The notes below the pieces were generated by a model, which was not told the DNA's origin, ran no database searches, and saw only the letters and a list, made by a program, of their open reading frames with translations. A program made the translations under genes and the position numbers. Shown here one piece after another: positions 41,928 through 49,897 of a stretch of DNA of 64,000 bases; positions within the stretch are counted from its first letter, which is position 1; every line of letters starts with the position of its first letter. Source of the DNA: CAYJLW01 sp964370965 (lineage in GTDB: Bacteria; Actinomycetota; Acidimicrobiia; UBA2766); contig CAYJLW010000013.1 in the NCBI GenBank assembly GCA_964370965.1, positions 1 to 64,000 on the forward strand. The letters are read 5' to 3'.

Positions 41928-41952
41928 GGGGGGGGAGTTCCGCTCCCCCCCC
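41928..41952. terminator. Bidirectional GC hairpin between convergent genes
   Basis: GGGGGGGGAG (41928-41937) pairs perfectly with CTCCCCCCCC (41943-41952) around a five-base loop. It lies between the forward flavoenzyme cluster (ends 41771) and the reverse NO-like operon (ends 41967), as a shared terminator would. It lacks a T-run. The remaining 41772-41927 holds no gene. Confidence 0.6.
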
Positions 41953-41966
41953 GGACTCTCACGCCG

Positions 41967-42629
41967 CTACTCGGCGTCCTGGCGTCTCAGACGGAGGACG
42001 CAGCCTGCGCGCCTCGGGTCCCGCACTTCGAGGTCGACGACGGTGACGCCTCCGCCGAGGGCCTCGAGGATGCCCTCGGCCAGGCCGCGGTGGAGAGCGC
42101 AGACAGTCTGCGGGTCCTGTGTGGCGGCGCTGGAGAACGCGCAGCGCTCCAAGACCAGCTCCACCGTGGCGTCCTCACACACCCGGCGACTGGGGGCGAA
42201 ACCCTGCCGGGCGATCTCGCGTTCCAGGACGTCCACCGCGTCCCCTGCGGGCCCCCCGGCCCCCGTCGGGCCCGCCGCCCCGGCAGAGCGACCAACCCTG
42301 CGGGGGTCCTCTCCCGTGCGGATGATCTCGAGCAGCCAGCCGGCGAGGCGTTCGTAGGCGTCCGGCCCGCCCCACTGCGCTGCGAGGTCCGGAACAGGCC
42401 GGTAGCGCAGGGGAGGCCGGCCCGGCCGGCCGCCGGACTCGGTCTCCTCGACCAGGAGGTCCGCGGCCACGAGACAGGCCAGGTGCTGGCGCACGGCGTT
42501 GTGGTTGAGGCCCACGAGCTCGGTGAGGGCGGCGACCCCGACCGGCTCGGGCGACTCGAGAATGTGACGGTAGATGAGGTGACGCGTGGGATTGCCGAGC
42601 GCCCGGGCCTGCTCCTGCAGCGTGCTCAC
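41967..42629 (-). CDS. SufR-like winged-helix regulator with Fe-S cysteines
   Basis: A 220-residue repressor-type protein. The first 90 residues are a winged helix (LGNPTRHLIYRHILES, LTELVGLNHNAVRQHLACL, then the wing VEETESGGRPGRPPLRY). The C-terminal domain has cysteines in RRVCEDATVELVLERC, TVCALHRGL and RAGCVLRL, spaced as C-x11-C-x13-C-x32-C, similar to the iron-sulfur site of SufR proteins. It therefore probably senses iron, redox state or NO through the cluster. The GTG overlaps the stop of the upstream membrane gene (GTGA). It is the last gene of the operon whose promoter holds a palindrome at 45938. Confidence 0.8.
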   Translation of the reverse strand: MSTLQEQARALGNPTRHLIYRHILESPEPVGVAALTELVGLNHNAVRQHLACLVAADLLVEETESGGRPGRPPLRYRPVPDLAAQWGGPDAYERLAGWLLEIIRTGEDPRRVGRSAGAAGPTGAGGPAGDAVDVLEREIARQGFAPSRRVCEDATVELVLERCAFSSAATQDPQTVCALHRGLAEGILEALGGGVTVVDLEVRDPRRAGCVLRLRRQDAE

Positions 42630-43855
42630 GGCGCCTCCCCCGCCGGCACCCCGCGAGCGGGCACCCGCTCCCCCCGGCCGGCCAAGAGAAGGCCGAGCCG
42701 GACTCCCGTGTCTGCCACCCACAGCCCCGTCACGACCCACGCCGCCACGCCGGCGCCCGCGGCCCATGCCACAGCAGCCACGTTCGCCGCCGCGAGGCCC
42801 GGCCAGCTCCGGGTGAGGCGGAATCCGGCCCCCAGCCGCTCGTGGCCCCCGCCCCGCAGCACGGGCCCCAGGTAGGCGAGGGCGCCCGCCAGGATCTGGC
42901 CGTAGCCCCCGACGAGGAGACATCCCAAGATCCTCGGGTCCGCTACCGGTCGCCCCGCCCCTGCGCGGGCCCCCGCCCACACGACAGCGCCCGCCCACCA
43001 CGCCGTCCCGGCGAGGATCTGCACCAAGCGGGGTCCTGCCCAGCGGATCTGCTTCCCGCCCAGGCGGGGGAGGATCCCCGCCGTGGCGACCACGCCGGCG
43101 CCATAGGCGAACAGCCCGGCCGCCGCGAGGCCGCCGTTCCCGGCCAGGGCGCCCCCGGCCGCCAGGGCGCCGCCGGCGGCGAGGGTGCCGAGGAGAGCGC
43201 CCCGGTTCCGGGGAGTGGCCCGGGGACTGGGCTTCACGCGCGCCTCCGTAGCCGTGAAGAACGGCAGCGTGCCCGCCACCACAAGGCCCACGAGGCCGAG
43301 CAGGTTGAGGATGAGGTGGCCGTCACGGACGGCGTCGGTGCCCCGGACCGCCCCTGTCGCCACGAGGATCCCGACCGCGCAACCCGCGACCCCGAAGAGG
43401 ACCGCTGTCTCATAGAACAGGGCCGACGGGCGGAAGCGGTCCGCCACGCCGTTCGCCACCGTCCAGCGCACCATTCCCGCCCAGAGGACGAGAGCGCCGA
43501 CGACCAGGGCCCCCGAGACACCCGCGAGCGCCGGCAAGCGGAGCTCCCGGGCGAGGAGGAGACCGCCGGCGCCGCCGGCGAGCAGCCAGCGCTGCGTGGC
43601 CGCCAGGGCGCCGGGGGGAGCGGGGCCCGCCGACCAGGTGACCGCAAAGAGGAGGCCGGCACCGGATATCGCCAGCAGGAGCGCCCCCACGCCAAAGACG
43701 TGCACCGGTGCCCAGGGACCGGTGCGATGAGGGACCGCGGCAACGACGGGAGTGGCCGCCACGAAGGCGACGGCGACGAGCAGGGTGGCGCGGGCCTGAC
43801 CCTGGGCGCGCACGACGCGACCGGCGTCGGCGCCATCCCGTCGGTCGCCGGCCAC
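42626..43855 (-). CDS. Polytopic membrane protein with histidine motif, possibly heme-copper-related
   Basis: A 409-residue protein with about 12 hydrophobic segments and very little soluble sequence. The most telling motif is DGHLILNLLGLVGLVVAGT with a following TLPFFTATEARVK, which recalls motifs in membrane proteins near nitrite and NO reductase genes, where the histidine is a heme or copper ligand. I cannot name its family with confidence; a NnrS- or oxidase-subunit-I-like role is a guess. It shares four bases with the regulator after it and is eight bases after the DUF59 gene. Confidence 0.6.
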   Translation of the reverse strand: MAGDRRDGADAGRVVRAQGQARATLLVAVAFVAATPVVAAVPHRTGPWAPVHVFGVGALLLAISGAGLLFAVTWSAGPAPPGALAATQRWLLAGGAGGLLLARELRLPALAGVSGALVVGALVLWAGMVRWTVANGVADRFRPSALFYETAVLFGVAGCAVGILVATGAVRGTDAVRDGHLILNLLGLVGLVVAGTLPFFTATEARVKPSPRATPRNRGALLGTLAAGGALAAGGALAGNGGLAAAGLFAYGAGVVATAGILPRLGGKQIRWAGPRLVQILAGTAWWAGAVVWAGARAGAGRPVADPRILGCLLVGGYGQILAGALAYLGPVLRGGGHERLGAGFRLTRSWPGLAAANVAAVAWAAGAGVAAWVVTGLWVADTGVRLGLLLAGRGERVPARGVPAGEAP

Positions 43856-43863
43856 AGCCGACC

Positions 43864-44187
43864 CTACCGGCGGAATCCGAGCGTGGCGGCGGCCTCTTCC
43901 TCCATGCGCTCGGGGGTCCAGGGTGGGTCCCAGACGACGTTCATCTCGACGCCCCCGGGCGCGGCGTCACCGAGGGACTGCGTGACCACGGCCTTGGCCT
44001 GCTCGGGCAGGCTGTCGGCGATCGGACACCCCGGCGTGGTCAGGGTCATGTCGATCACGACCTTGTCGTCTTCGGCGCGAATGTCGTAGACGAGACCCAG
44101 AGCGACGACGTCGAGGCCGAGCTCCGGGTCGTAGACGAGGCGGAGCGCCTCTCGGGCGCGCTCGACGAGGTCGGGCGTGGTGCTCAT
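43864..44187 (-). CDS. DUF59 / MIP18 family Fe-S assembly-type protein
   Basis: A 107-residue protein with the family signature DPELGLDVVALGLVYDI, then MTLTTPGCPIADSL, which contains the conserved cysteine, and a C-terminal WDPPWTPERM. Relatives include SufT and PaaD, which act in Fe-S cluster assembly. Its ATG overlaps the stop of the preceding membrane gene (ATGA) and it lies two genes from an Fe-S-type regulator. The long open frame upstream in this frame is shadow. Confidence 0.88.
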   Translation of the reverse strand: MSTTPDLVERAREALRLVYDPELGLDVVALGLVYDIRAEDDKVVIDMTLTTPGCPIADSLPEQAKAVVTQSLGDAAPGGVEMNVVWDPPWTPERMEEEAAATLGFRR

Positions 44188-45566
44188 CGTTCCTCCTGGG
44201 CGGTCACGGGTGTCGCAAGGGCGGGTATGTCGAGGACTGTGGCGCTGCGGCCTGCCCGGCGGGGGCCGAATCCCAGGTTGGAGAGGGCGAGGACCCCTGT
44301 GAGCGAGAGCAGGAGGCCGCCCGCCGCAAACGCCCAGGAGGTCGCCGCGGCCGCCCCCGCGAGCAGGAACCCCACTCCGAGCGTCATGGACGCGAGTGTG
44401 AGGCGGGCCACCCGGCCGTCGAAGAGATCGGCGAAGAGGAGGGGCTTTCCGTCGGGACGCATGAGGAAGCCCCTTTCCCGGAGCTTCGTCCAAGAGATGA
44501 ACGGGACGATCTTGTGGGCGTGGCCGACGACGGCGAGGCCGAGCCAGCCGAAGAGGCCCAGCACCTCCACGGTGAGGAGGCGCTGGCGGGCGGTGACGGT
44601 GACGGGGGCGAGGGCGCCCACGACCCCTGCCGCCACGGCGACGAGCAGGGAGAGGGCCGAGGCGAAGATGAAGGCGTGGAGGAGCTCCAGGGGCCGGCGG
44701 CGGTTGCGCACGTACGCCGCGAGGGCGCCGAGATGACATGCCAGACCCGCGGCCACCCCCAGGCCACCGAGGACGCAGAGCCACCGCCACTGCAAGAGGA
44801 GTCCGCCCACCAACAGGGTGACGCCGGTAGCGGCCAGCCAGATCCCCCACCGCGCCGGGCTCCTCTCGACATGGGCGAGAAGGAACATCGGCCAGAGCTT
44901 CTCGGCCACGGCCATGTAGGTGATCCCCAGCCAGCCGAGGAGGCCGAGGTGGGCGTGGGCGAGGATGCGCACCGGGAGCAGGGAGAACCAGCCGGTGTCG
45001 AGGTCGAGGGCGTAGACGACGCCGAAGCCGGCAGTTGTCACGAGGAACGCGAGGGAGAGGCGGATCCCGACGATCGGGGTTCCCTTGCCCCGGCCCGCCA
45101 GAGGTCGCGAGAGGTTCCAGACCATGAGGAGGATCGCCGTCCAGGCCAGCGCCCCGGCCGTGGCCGCCAGCCAGAGGACACCCCACTCCAGCGAGCCGGC
45201 GAGAACCCAGACGGACGGGACGAAGAGCGCCGCCGAGACCCCGGCGACACGGACCGACCGCAGGGGTGCCATGCCGATGACGGGTGAGAACTGGTGGAGT
45301 GCTCCCAGCACGGAGGTCGTGAGGAAGGCGAGCATGCTCAGGTGGAAGACGCCCGCCACCCGCATCGACGTGGGTGCGGTCACGGCCCGGGAGGCGACCT
45401 CGGCGAGGCCGATCCCCCCCACGACGAGGCCCACAGCGCCCGCGGCCAGGAATGTGAGGGGGACGCGGGCGGGGGGGATCGCAGGGGACGCGCCCGGGCC
45501 GGCCGGCACCCCGGGGGGTGAGGGCGTACCGGCCGGCGGGGCGAGGGACGGATCGGGTTCGCTCAT
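44184..45566 (-). CDS. Polytopic membrane protein distantly resembling cytochrome oxidase subunit I
   Basis: A 460-residue protein with about 12 membrane helices. Paired histidine motifs in helices, GVFHLSMLAFLTT with LHQFSPVIG, ILAHAHLGLLGWLG, and VVGHAHKIVPF, are like heme and metal ligands of the oxidase/NO reductase superfamily, but the arrangement is not that of a canonical NorB or CcoN. Residues 1-35 are a disordered proline-rich leader. It starts with an ATG overlapping the stop of the first gene (ATGA). It could bind heme and NO; this is inferred from motifs and neighbours only. Confidence 0.68.
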   Translation of the reverse strand: MSEPDPSLAPPAGTPSPPGVPAGPGASPAIPPARVPLTFLAAGAVGLVVGGIGLAEVASRAVTAPTSMRVAGVFHLSMLAFLTTSVLGALHQFSPVIGMAPLRSVRVAGVSAALFVPSVWVLAGSLEWGVLWLAATAGALAWTAILLMVWNLSRPLAGRGKGTPIVGIRLSLAFLVTTAGFGVVYALDLDTGWFSLLPVRILAHAHLGLLGWLGITYMAVAEKLWPMFLLAHVERSPARWGIWLAATGVTLLVGGLLLQWRWLCVLGGLGVAAGLACHLGALAAYVRNRRRPLELLHAFIFASALSLLVAVAAGVVGALAPVTVTARQRLLTVEVLGLFGWLGLAVVGHAHKIVPFISWTKLRERGFLMRPDGKPLLFADLFDGRVARLTLASMTLGVGFLLAGAAAATSWAFAAGGLLLSLTGVLALSNLGFGPRRAGRSATVLDIPALATPVTAQEER

Positions 45567-45919
45567 CCGGGGGTCAGGGCCAGGAAGCGCCGCGTGCGGC
45601 GGGCGTCTTGCAGGCCTCGGGTCACCTCCTCCAGGGTGCGGCCCAGAGGCACGTGCTCGAGCAGCCTGCCGAGGGCCTCGTCGTCGACTTCGTCAGAGGC
45701 TACTTCTCGTGCGGCGGCCTGGAATCGGGCGGCGAAGCCGTGGCCGCCGATCTCCCCGATGGTGACCTCGACGCGCTCGCCGTCGGCCACGCCGGCGAGG
45801 CGTTCGTCACCGAGGCAGATGAGGCGGTCACCCTGGGCGGCGTAGCGGGCACTGGCACTGTGGCCGTTGACCCGCAGCGACACGGTGTAGCGGCCCTTCA
45901 CTTCACTCGGCAACGCCAT
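45563..45919 (-). CDS. Small uncharacterised protein at the head of the NO/Fe-S-type operon
   Basis: A 118-residue protein with no family I can name. The first half is beta-rich (KGRYTVSLRVNGHSASARYA, DRLICLGDERL), with one cysteine; the second half looks helical (EALGRLLEHVPLGRTLEEV). It begins at an ATG with CAGGAG ahead and is the first gene behind the promoter with the 28-base palindrome. Overlap with the next gene is four bases, so it belongs with the other four. Confidence 0.75.
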   Translation of the reverse strand: MALPSEVKGRYTVSLRVNGHSASARYAAQGDRLICLGDERLAGVADGERVEVTIGEIGGHGFAARFQAAAREVASDEVDDEALGRLLEHVPLGRTLEEVTRGLQDARRTRRFLALTPG

Positions 45920-45937
45920 CGTGGGCTCCTGTCGTGC

Positions 45938-45977
45938 GGTATTTCTAGTAACTAGTAGAAATACCTCACGAGGTCAA
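45938..45977 (-). promoter_or_regulatory. Strong promoter with a 28-base palindrome over its -10
   Basis: On the reverse strand TTGACC (45977-45972) and TAGTTA (45954-45949) are exactly 17 bases apart. The inverted repeat GGTATTTCTA-N8-TAGAAATACC (45938-45965) covers the -10 and part of the spacer, with ACTAGT in its centre. It is 19 bases from the first gene of the five-gene operon that ends in a SufR-like regulator, so autorepression is the likely use. Confidence 0.75.
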
Positions 45978-46043
45978 GGGCGGCCGGCTCAGCGGCGCCG
46001 GGCACTGCGGCCCGCGTCGTGCACACGAGACGACGTGTGAGGC

Positions 46044-47237
46044 TCACCCGAGCGGCCGGGGCTGACCGAGGTGCACGCAGCGGACGCCGCCCACCTCCAT
46101 CTCGGCCACACAGAGGTTGCAGGGAACGCAACGGGACGCCGTCGCCCCGCCCGTCTCCATGCGGGACACGAGGTCGGGTTCGGCGATGAGCGCCCGACCC
46201 ATGGCGACGAACTCGAAACCGTCCTCCATCGCCTGCGTAACGCCGGCGAGGCTCTTGACGCCTCCCAGAAGGACCACGGGGACCTCCACGGCATCCTTGA
46301 CCTGCCGGGCGCCCTGCAGGAAGAAGAGCTCCGTGAAAGGGATCTCCTTCACGACGAATCGCCCGAAGAGGCCGAGGCCGACGCGGGCGAGGGGCTTGGT
46401 CTCGTGCGCGACCATCTCTTTGACCGGCACGTTGCCCCGGAGCATGTAGAACGGCGTCCGGCTCGTGAAACCGCCGCTGGGGACTATGGCGTGCACCCCG
46501 GCACCCTCGAGGGCCCGGGCCACGGCGACGGACTCCTCCAGGGTGAGGCCGCCCCGGAAGCCGTCGGTGAGGTTGAGCTTGGCCAGGACCGCTGCCCGCT
46601 CTCCCACCTCCTCGACCACACGTCGGACGGTGCCCACGGGCATCCGCATCCGGTTCTCCAGGCTCCCGCCCCAGCGGTCCCGGCGCCTGTTCGTGTACGG
46701 GCTCAGGAACTGGCTGAGGAGGTAGCCGTGGCCCACGTGGACCTCGACGGCGTCGAAGCCCGCTTCCACGGCGAGATGCGCCGCCCGGCCGTAGTCGTCC
46801 ACGAGCGCATCGATCTCGGCCTCGCCGAGGGGGCGCGAGAAGCTCATGCCGTAGGCGTTGAAGACCCGCGACGGAGCCACCGGCGTCGCCCCGATCGTCT
46901 TGCGGTCGGCGAAGTACCCGGCGTGGCCGAGTTGCAGGGCGGCCGCCGCCCCCTCGGCGTGCACGGCGTCGGTGACCTCGCGGAGGTGCGCAACGAGCTC
47001 AGGGCGCATGTGCATCTGATCGGCGAACGTGAGACCGAGGGGCGACACCGAGCAGTAGGCGACCGTGGTCATCCCGGCTCCCCCCGCCGCTATCGCCCGG
47101 TGGTGCGCGACGAGGGCTGCGCCAGGCACGCCACCGGGCGACATCCCCTCGAAGGTGGCCGCCTTCACGAAGCGGTTGCGCAACTGCACAGGACCGATCC
47201 GCCCCGGAGTGAAGGCCTTGTGTACCGCCGTCGCCAT
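46044..47237 (-). CDS. Old yellow enzyme-family NADH:flavin oxidoreductase
   Basis: A 397-residue TIM-barrel flavoenzyme. The N-terminus has QLRNRFVKAAT; QLGHAGYFAD and VEVHVGHGYLLSQFLSP are substrate/FMN-site motifs, with H-x-x-H in place of H-x-x-N; RRRDRWGGSLENRMR follows. The C-terminus carries CVPCNLCVAEM, a cysteine group found in members with a bound Fe-S cluster. These enzymes reduce enones or dienoyl-CoA-like substrates. The ATG follows GGGGGC; the frame extends upstream without homology. It is divergent from the DUF763 gene. Confidence 0.83.
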   Translation of the reverse strand: MATAVHKAFTPGRIGPVQLRNRFVKAATFEGMSPGGVPGAALVAHHRAIAAGGAGMTTVAYCSVSPLGLTFADQMHMRPELVAHLREVTDAVHAEGAAAALQLGHAGYFADRKTIGATPVAPSRVFNAYGMSFSRPLGEAEIDALVDDYGRAAHLAVEAGFDAVEVHVGHGYLLSQFLSPYTNRRRDRWGGSLENRMRMPVGTVRRVVEEVGERAAVLAKLNLTDGFRGGLTLEESVAVARALEGAGVHAIVPSGGFTSRTPFYMLRGNVPVKEMVAHETKPLARVGLGLFGRFVVKEIPFTELFFLQGARQVKDAVEVPVVLLGGVKSLAGVTQAMEDGFEFVAMGRALIAEPDLVSRMETGGATASRCVPCNLCVAEMEVGGVRCVHLGQPRPLG

Positions 47238-47326
47238 GCCTGCCCCCTTGTCCAGGAGAGGGATAGCCGACGGGGCCGCCGGGCGCCATCCGGCTGCCAC
47301 GGGACGACGCGCCGTACCCTGGTTCC

Positions 47327-48406
47327 ATGCGCACCGGCCACGCGGACCTCCCCCTCCATGGGGGACGTGCACCCCGCTGGCTGTTCGAACGCATGACGGC
47401 GCTCGCCCGTGAGATGTCCCTCGTGATCGTGGCCGACCAGGGGCCCGCCGGCCTCCTGCGACGGATCTCGGACCCGGTGTGGTTCCAGGCCTTCGGCTGT
47501 GTCCTGGGCTTCGACTGGCACTCCAGCGGCGTCACCACCACCGTCTGCGGAGCCCTCAAGGAGGCCCTGACCGGCCTCACCGCGGACACCGGCGTCGTCG
47601 TGGCCGGCGGGAAGGGGAGGGCCTCGCGCCGCACCCCGGCGGAGATCCAGGCCGCCTGCGAGGCCTCCGGAAGAGACCCGAACCCCCTCGTGCGCGCCAG
47701 CCGCCTCTCGGCCAAGGTCGACTCCGCTGCCGTACAGGACGGCTTCCAGCTCTACCACCACACGTTCCTGTTCACCACCGACGGCAACTGGGCCGTCGTG
47801 CAGCAGGGCATGCAGGACTCCTCCGGGATGGCCCGCCGCTACCACTGGCTCACGCAGGCCCGCTTCGACTCGGACCCCCACGCCGCCGTCGCCGGGGTCC
47901 GCTGCGGCGACATCCTGAACCTCGTGGCCGCCGAGGCCGGAGGCAACCGGGACACGTCGGCGGCCTTGTCCCGCGAGGGTCCGCGTGTGGTCCTGCGCGA
48001 GATCGGCCGCATGCGCGAGCTCTCCCTTCCCCGCCGCCACGCCGTCCGCCTCGGCGACGTCCACCCCGACCGCCTGGAACGGGTTCTCCTCGCCGCCTAC
48101 GCAGCCCAGCCCGCCGACTTCACCGGCCTCCTCGCCACCCCCGGCGTAGGCGCCGCCGGCCTCCGGGCCCTCGCCCTCGTCGCCGAGCTCACCTACGGCG
48201 AACCCACGTCGGTACGGGACCCGGTCTCGTTCTCCTTCGCCCACGGCGGCAAGGACGCCACCCCGTTCCCCGTCGACCGCACCACCTATGACGCCACCAT
48301 CGAGTCCCTCCGGAGCACGATGCGGGAGACGAGGACCGGCCGCACGGACAAGGCCGACGCCCTCAGACGCCTCGCCCGCCTGCAGGCAGGGGCACCCTCC
48401 GGGTAG
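47327..48406 (+). CDS. DUF763 family protein
   Basis: A 359-residue protein, matching the DUF763 length and its best-conserved N-terminal strings: TGHADLPLHGGRAPRWL, then FGCVLGFDWHSSGVTTTV near residue 65. A later region (LLATPGVGAAGLRALALVAE) resembles a helix-hairpin-helix DNA-binding segment. The family is found in thermophiles and actinomycetes and has no proven function; a link to nucleic acid binding is suspected. It starts 89 bases from the OYE gene on the opposite strand, so the two may share a promoter region. Confidence 0.85.
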   Translation: MRTGHADLPLHGGRAPRWLFERMTALAREMSLVIVADQGPAGLLRRISDPVWFQAFGCVLGFDWHSSGVTTTVCGALKEALTGLTADTGVVVAGGKGRASRRTPAEIQAACEASGRDPNPLVRASRLSAKVDSAAVQDGFQLYHHTFLFTTDGNWAVVQQGMQDSSGMARRYHWLTQARFDSDPHAAVAGVRCGDILNLVAAEAGGNRDTSAALSREGPRVVLREIGRMRELSLPRRHAVRLGDVHPDRLERVLLAAYAAQPADFTGLLATPGVGAAGLRALALVAELTYGEPTSVRDPVSFSFAHGGKDATPFPVDRTTYDATIESLRSTMRETRTGRTDKADALRRLARLQAGAPSG

Positions 48407-48471
48407 GTGTCGCCCGGGCGGCCCGGGCAGGTTACGCTCGAAGAACCGCCGAGCACCGCGAGGGAAGACCG

Positions 48472-49875
48472 ATGGCCGAAGTCGTCGACGTCCACATGCG
48501 CCAGAGCGACGCCTTCGCCTGGTACATGGAGGACGACCCGCTGTTGCGCTCCACGATCGTCGCCGTGGCGACGCTCGACCGGGCCCCCGACAGGGACAGG
48601 TTCATGGAGGCGATGGAACGGGCGAGCCGCATGATCCCCGCCTTCCGCCAGAAGGTCGTGACCCCTCCGATGCGCCTCGCCACTCCCCGCTGGACCTACG
48701 ACCCCGACTTCGACCTCTCCTGGCACGTCCGGCGGGTCGAGGCCCCCGCCCCCAAGACGTTCGACACCGTCCTCCAGTTCGCCCGCAACACCGGCATGAC
48801 CGGCTTCGACCGCGCGCGGCCCCTGTGGGAATTCACCGTCGTCGAGGGCCTCGAGGACGCCCGGGCGGCGATCGTGATGAAGGTCCACCACTCCCTCACC
48901 GACGGCATCGGCGGCATGCAGCTCGCCATGCAGATCATCGACTTCGACCGCCAGGGCACCGATCGCGGGCCCCTGCCCGACGCCCCCGAAGGGGAGGACG
49001 TGGGCGCCGTCGACCTCATCCGCGACGCGATCGCCTACGACTGGGGCAGGGTGTACGAGGCCGCCCGTCACAGCGCCGGCGCCGCCCTTCCCACCGCGGT
49101 GGCGGCCGCCCGTCACCCGTTCCAGACAGCGTCGGAGGTCCTGCGCACGGTGCGCTCGGTGGCCCGCTTCGCCAGGCCCGTGAGCGAGACCCTCTCCCCC
49201 GTGATGACCGAGCGCCGCCTCGCCTGGCACTACGAGGTCCTGGACATCCCCTTCGACCGCCTCAAGGCGGCGGCCCGCGCCGGCGACTGCACGCTCAACG
49301 ACGCCTTCATGGCCGGGGTACTGGGGGGGATGCGCCGCTACCACGAGCACCACGGCGCCCCCGCCGACGAGCTCCGCGTGACGATGCCGATCAGCCTTCG
49401 CAAGGCGGACGACCCCGCCGGGGGCAACCGCATCACGCTGGTCCGCTTCCAGGTTCCCGTCACCCTCACCGACCCCATCGCCCGCATGCAGGCGATCGAC
49501 TCCATCACGAAAGCCTGGCGCAACGAGCCCGCGATCCCCCTCTCCAACATCGTGGCCGGGGCGCTCAACCTTCTGCCCACGGGCTACACGGGCGGGATGC
49601 TCAAGCACGTGGACTTCCTCGCCAGCAACGTCCCCGGGGTGCCCATCCCCGTGTTCGTCGCCGGCGCGCAACTGGAGCGCTACTACGCTTTCGGCCCCAC
49701 CATCGGGGCGTCCGTGAACATCACGCTCATCTCCTACTGCGGCGTCTGCTGCATCGGCGTGAACACGGACACGGGCGCCGTGGCCGACCACGAGGTCTTC
49801 CTGGACTGCCTCCGCGAGGGCTTCGAGGAGGTCACGTCCCTGGCCGATGACGTCCCCGCCGCCGGGCGCACGTGA
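48472..49875 (+). CDS. Wax ester synthase / diacylglycerol acyltransferase (WS/DGAT)
   Basis: A 467-residue acyltransferase that forms triacylglycerol or wax esters from acyl-CoA. The catalytic motif HHSLTDG spans residues 139-145, with the general-base histidine; the C-terminal DUF1298 half has SNVPGVPIPVFVAGA and the family's conserved FGPTIGASVNITLISY. Actinomycetes usually carry several such enzymes. It starts 65 bases after DUF763 and is followed by hypF after 22 bases. Confidence 0.92.
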   Translation: MAEVVDVHMRQSDAFAWYMEDDPLLRSTIVAVATLDRAPDRDRFMEAMERASRMIPAFRQKVVTPPMRLATPRWTYDPDFDLSWHVRRVEAPAPKTFDTVLQFARNTGMTGFDRARPLWEFTVVEGLEDARAAIVMKVHHSLTDGIGGMQLAMQIIDFDRQGTDRGPLPDAPEGEDVGAVDLIRDAIAYDWGRVYEAARHSAGAALPTAVAAARHPFQTASEVLRTVRSVARFARPVSETLSPVMTERRLAWHYEVLDIPFDRLKAAARAGDCTLNDAFMAGVLGGMRRYHEHHGAPADELRVTMPISLRKADDPAGGNRITLVRFQVPVTLTDPIARMQAIDSITKAWRNEPAIPLSNIVAGALNLLPTGYTGGMLKHVDFLASNVPGVPIPVFVAGAQLERYYAFGPTIGASVNITLISYCGVCCIGVNTDTGAVADHEVFLDCLREGFEEVTSLADDVPAAGRT

Positions 49876-49897
49876 CAGCCCAACCGGTCGCCCGGCC

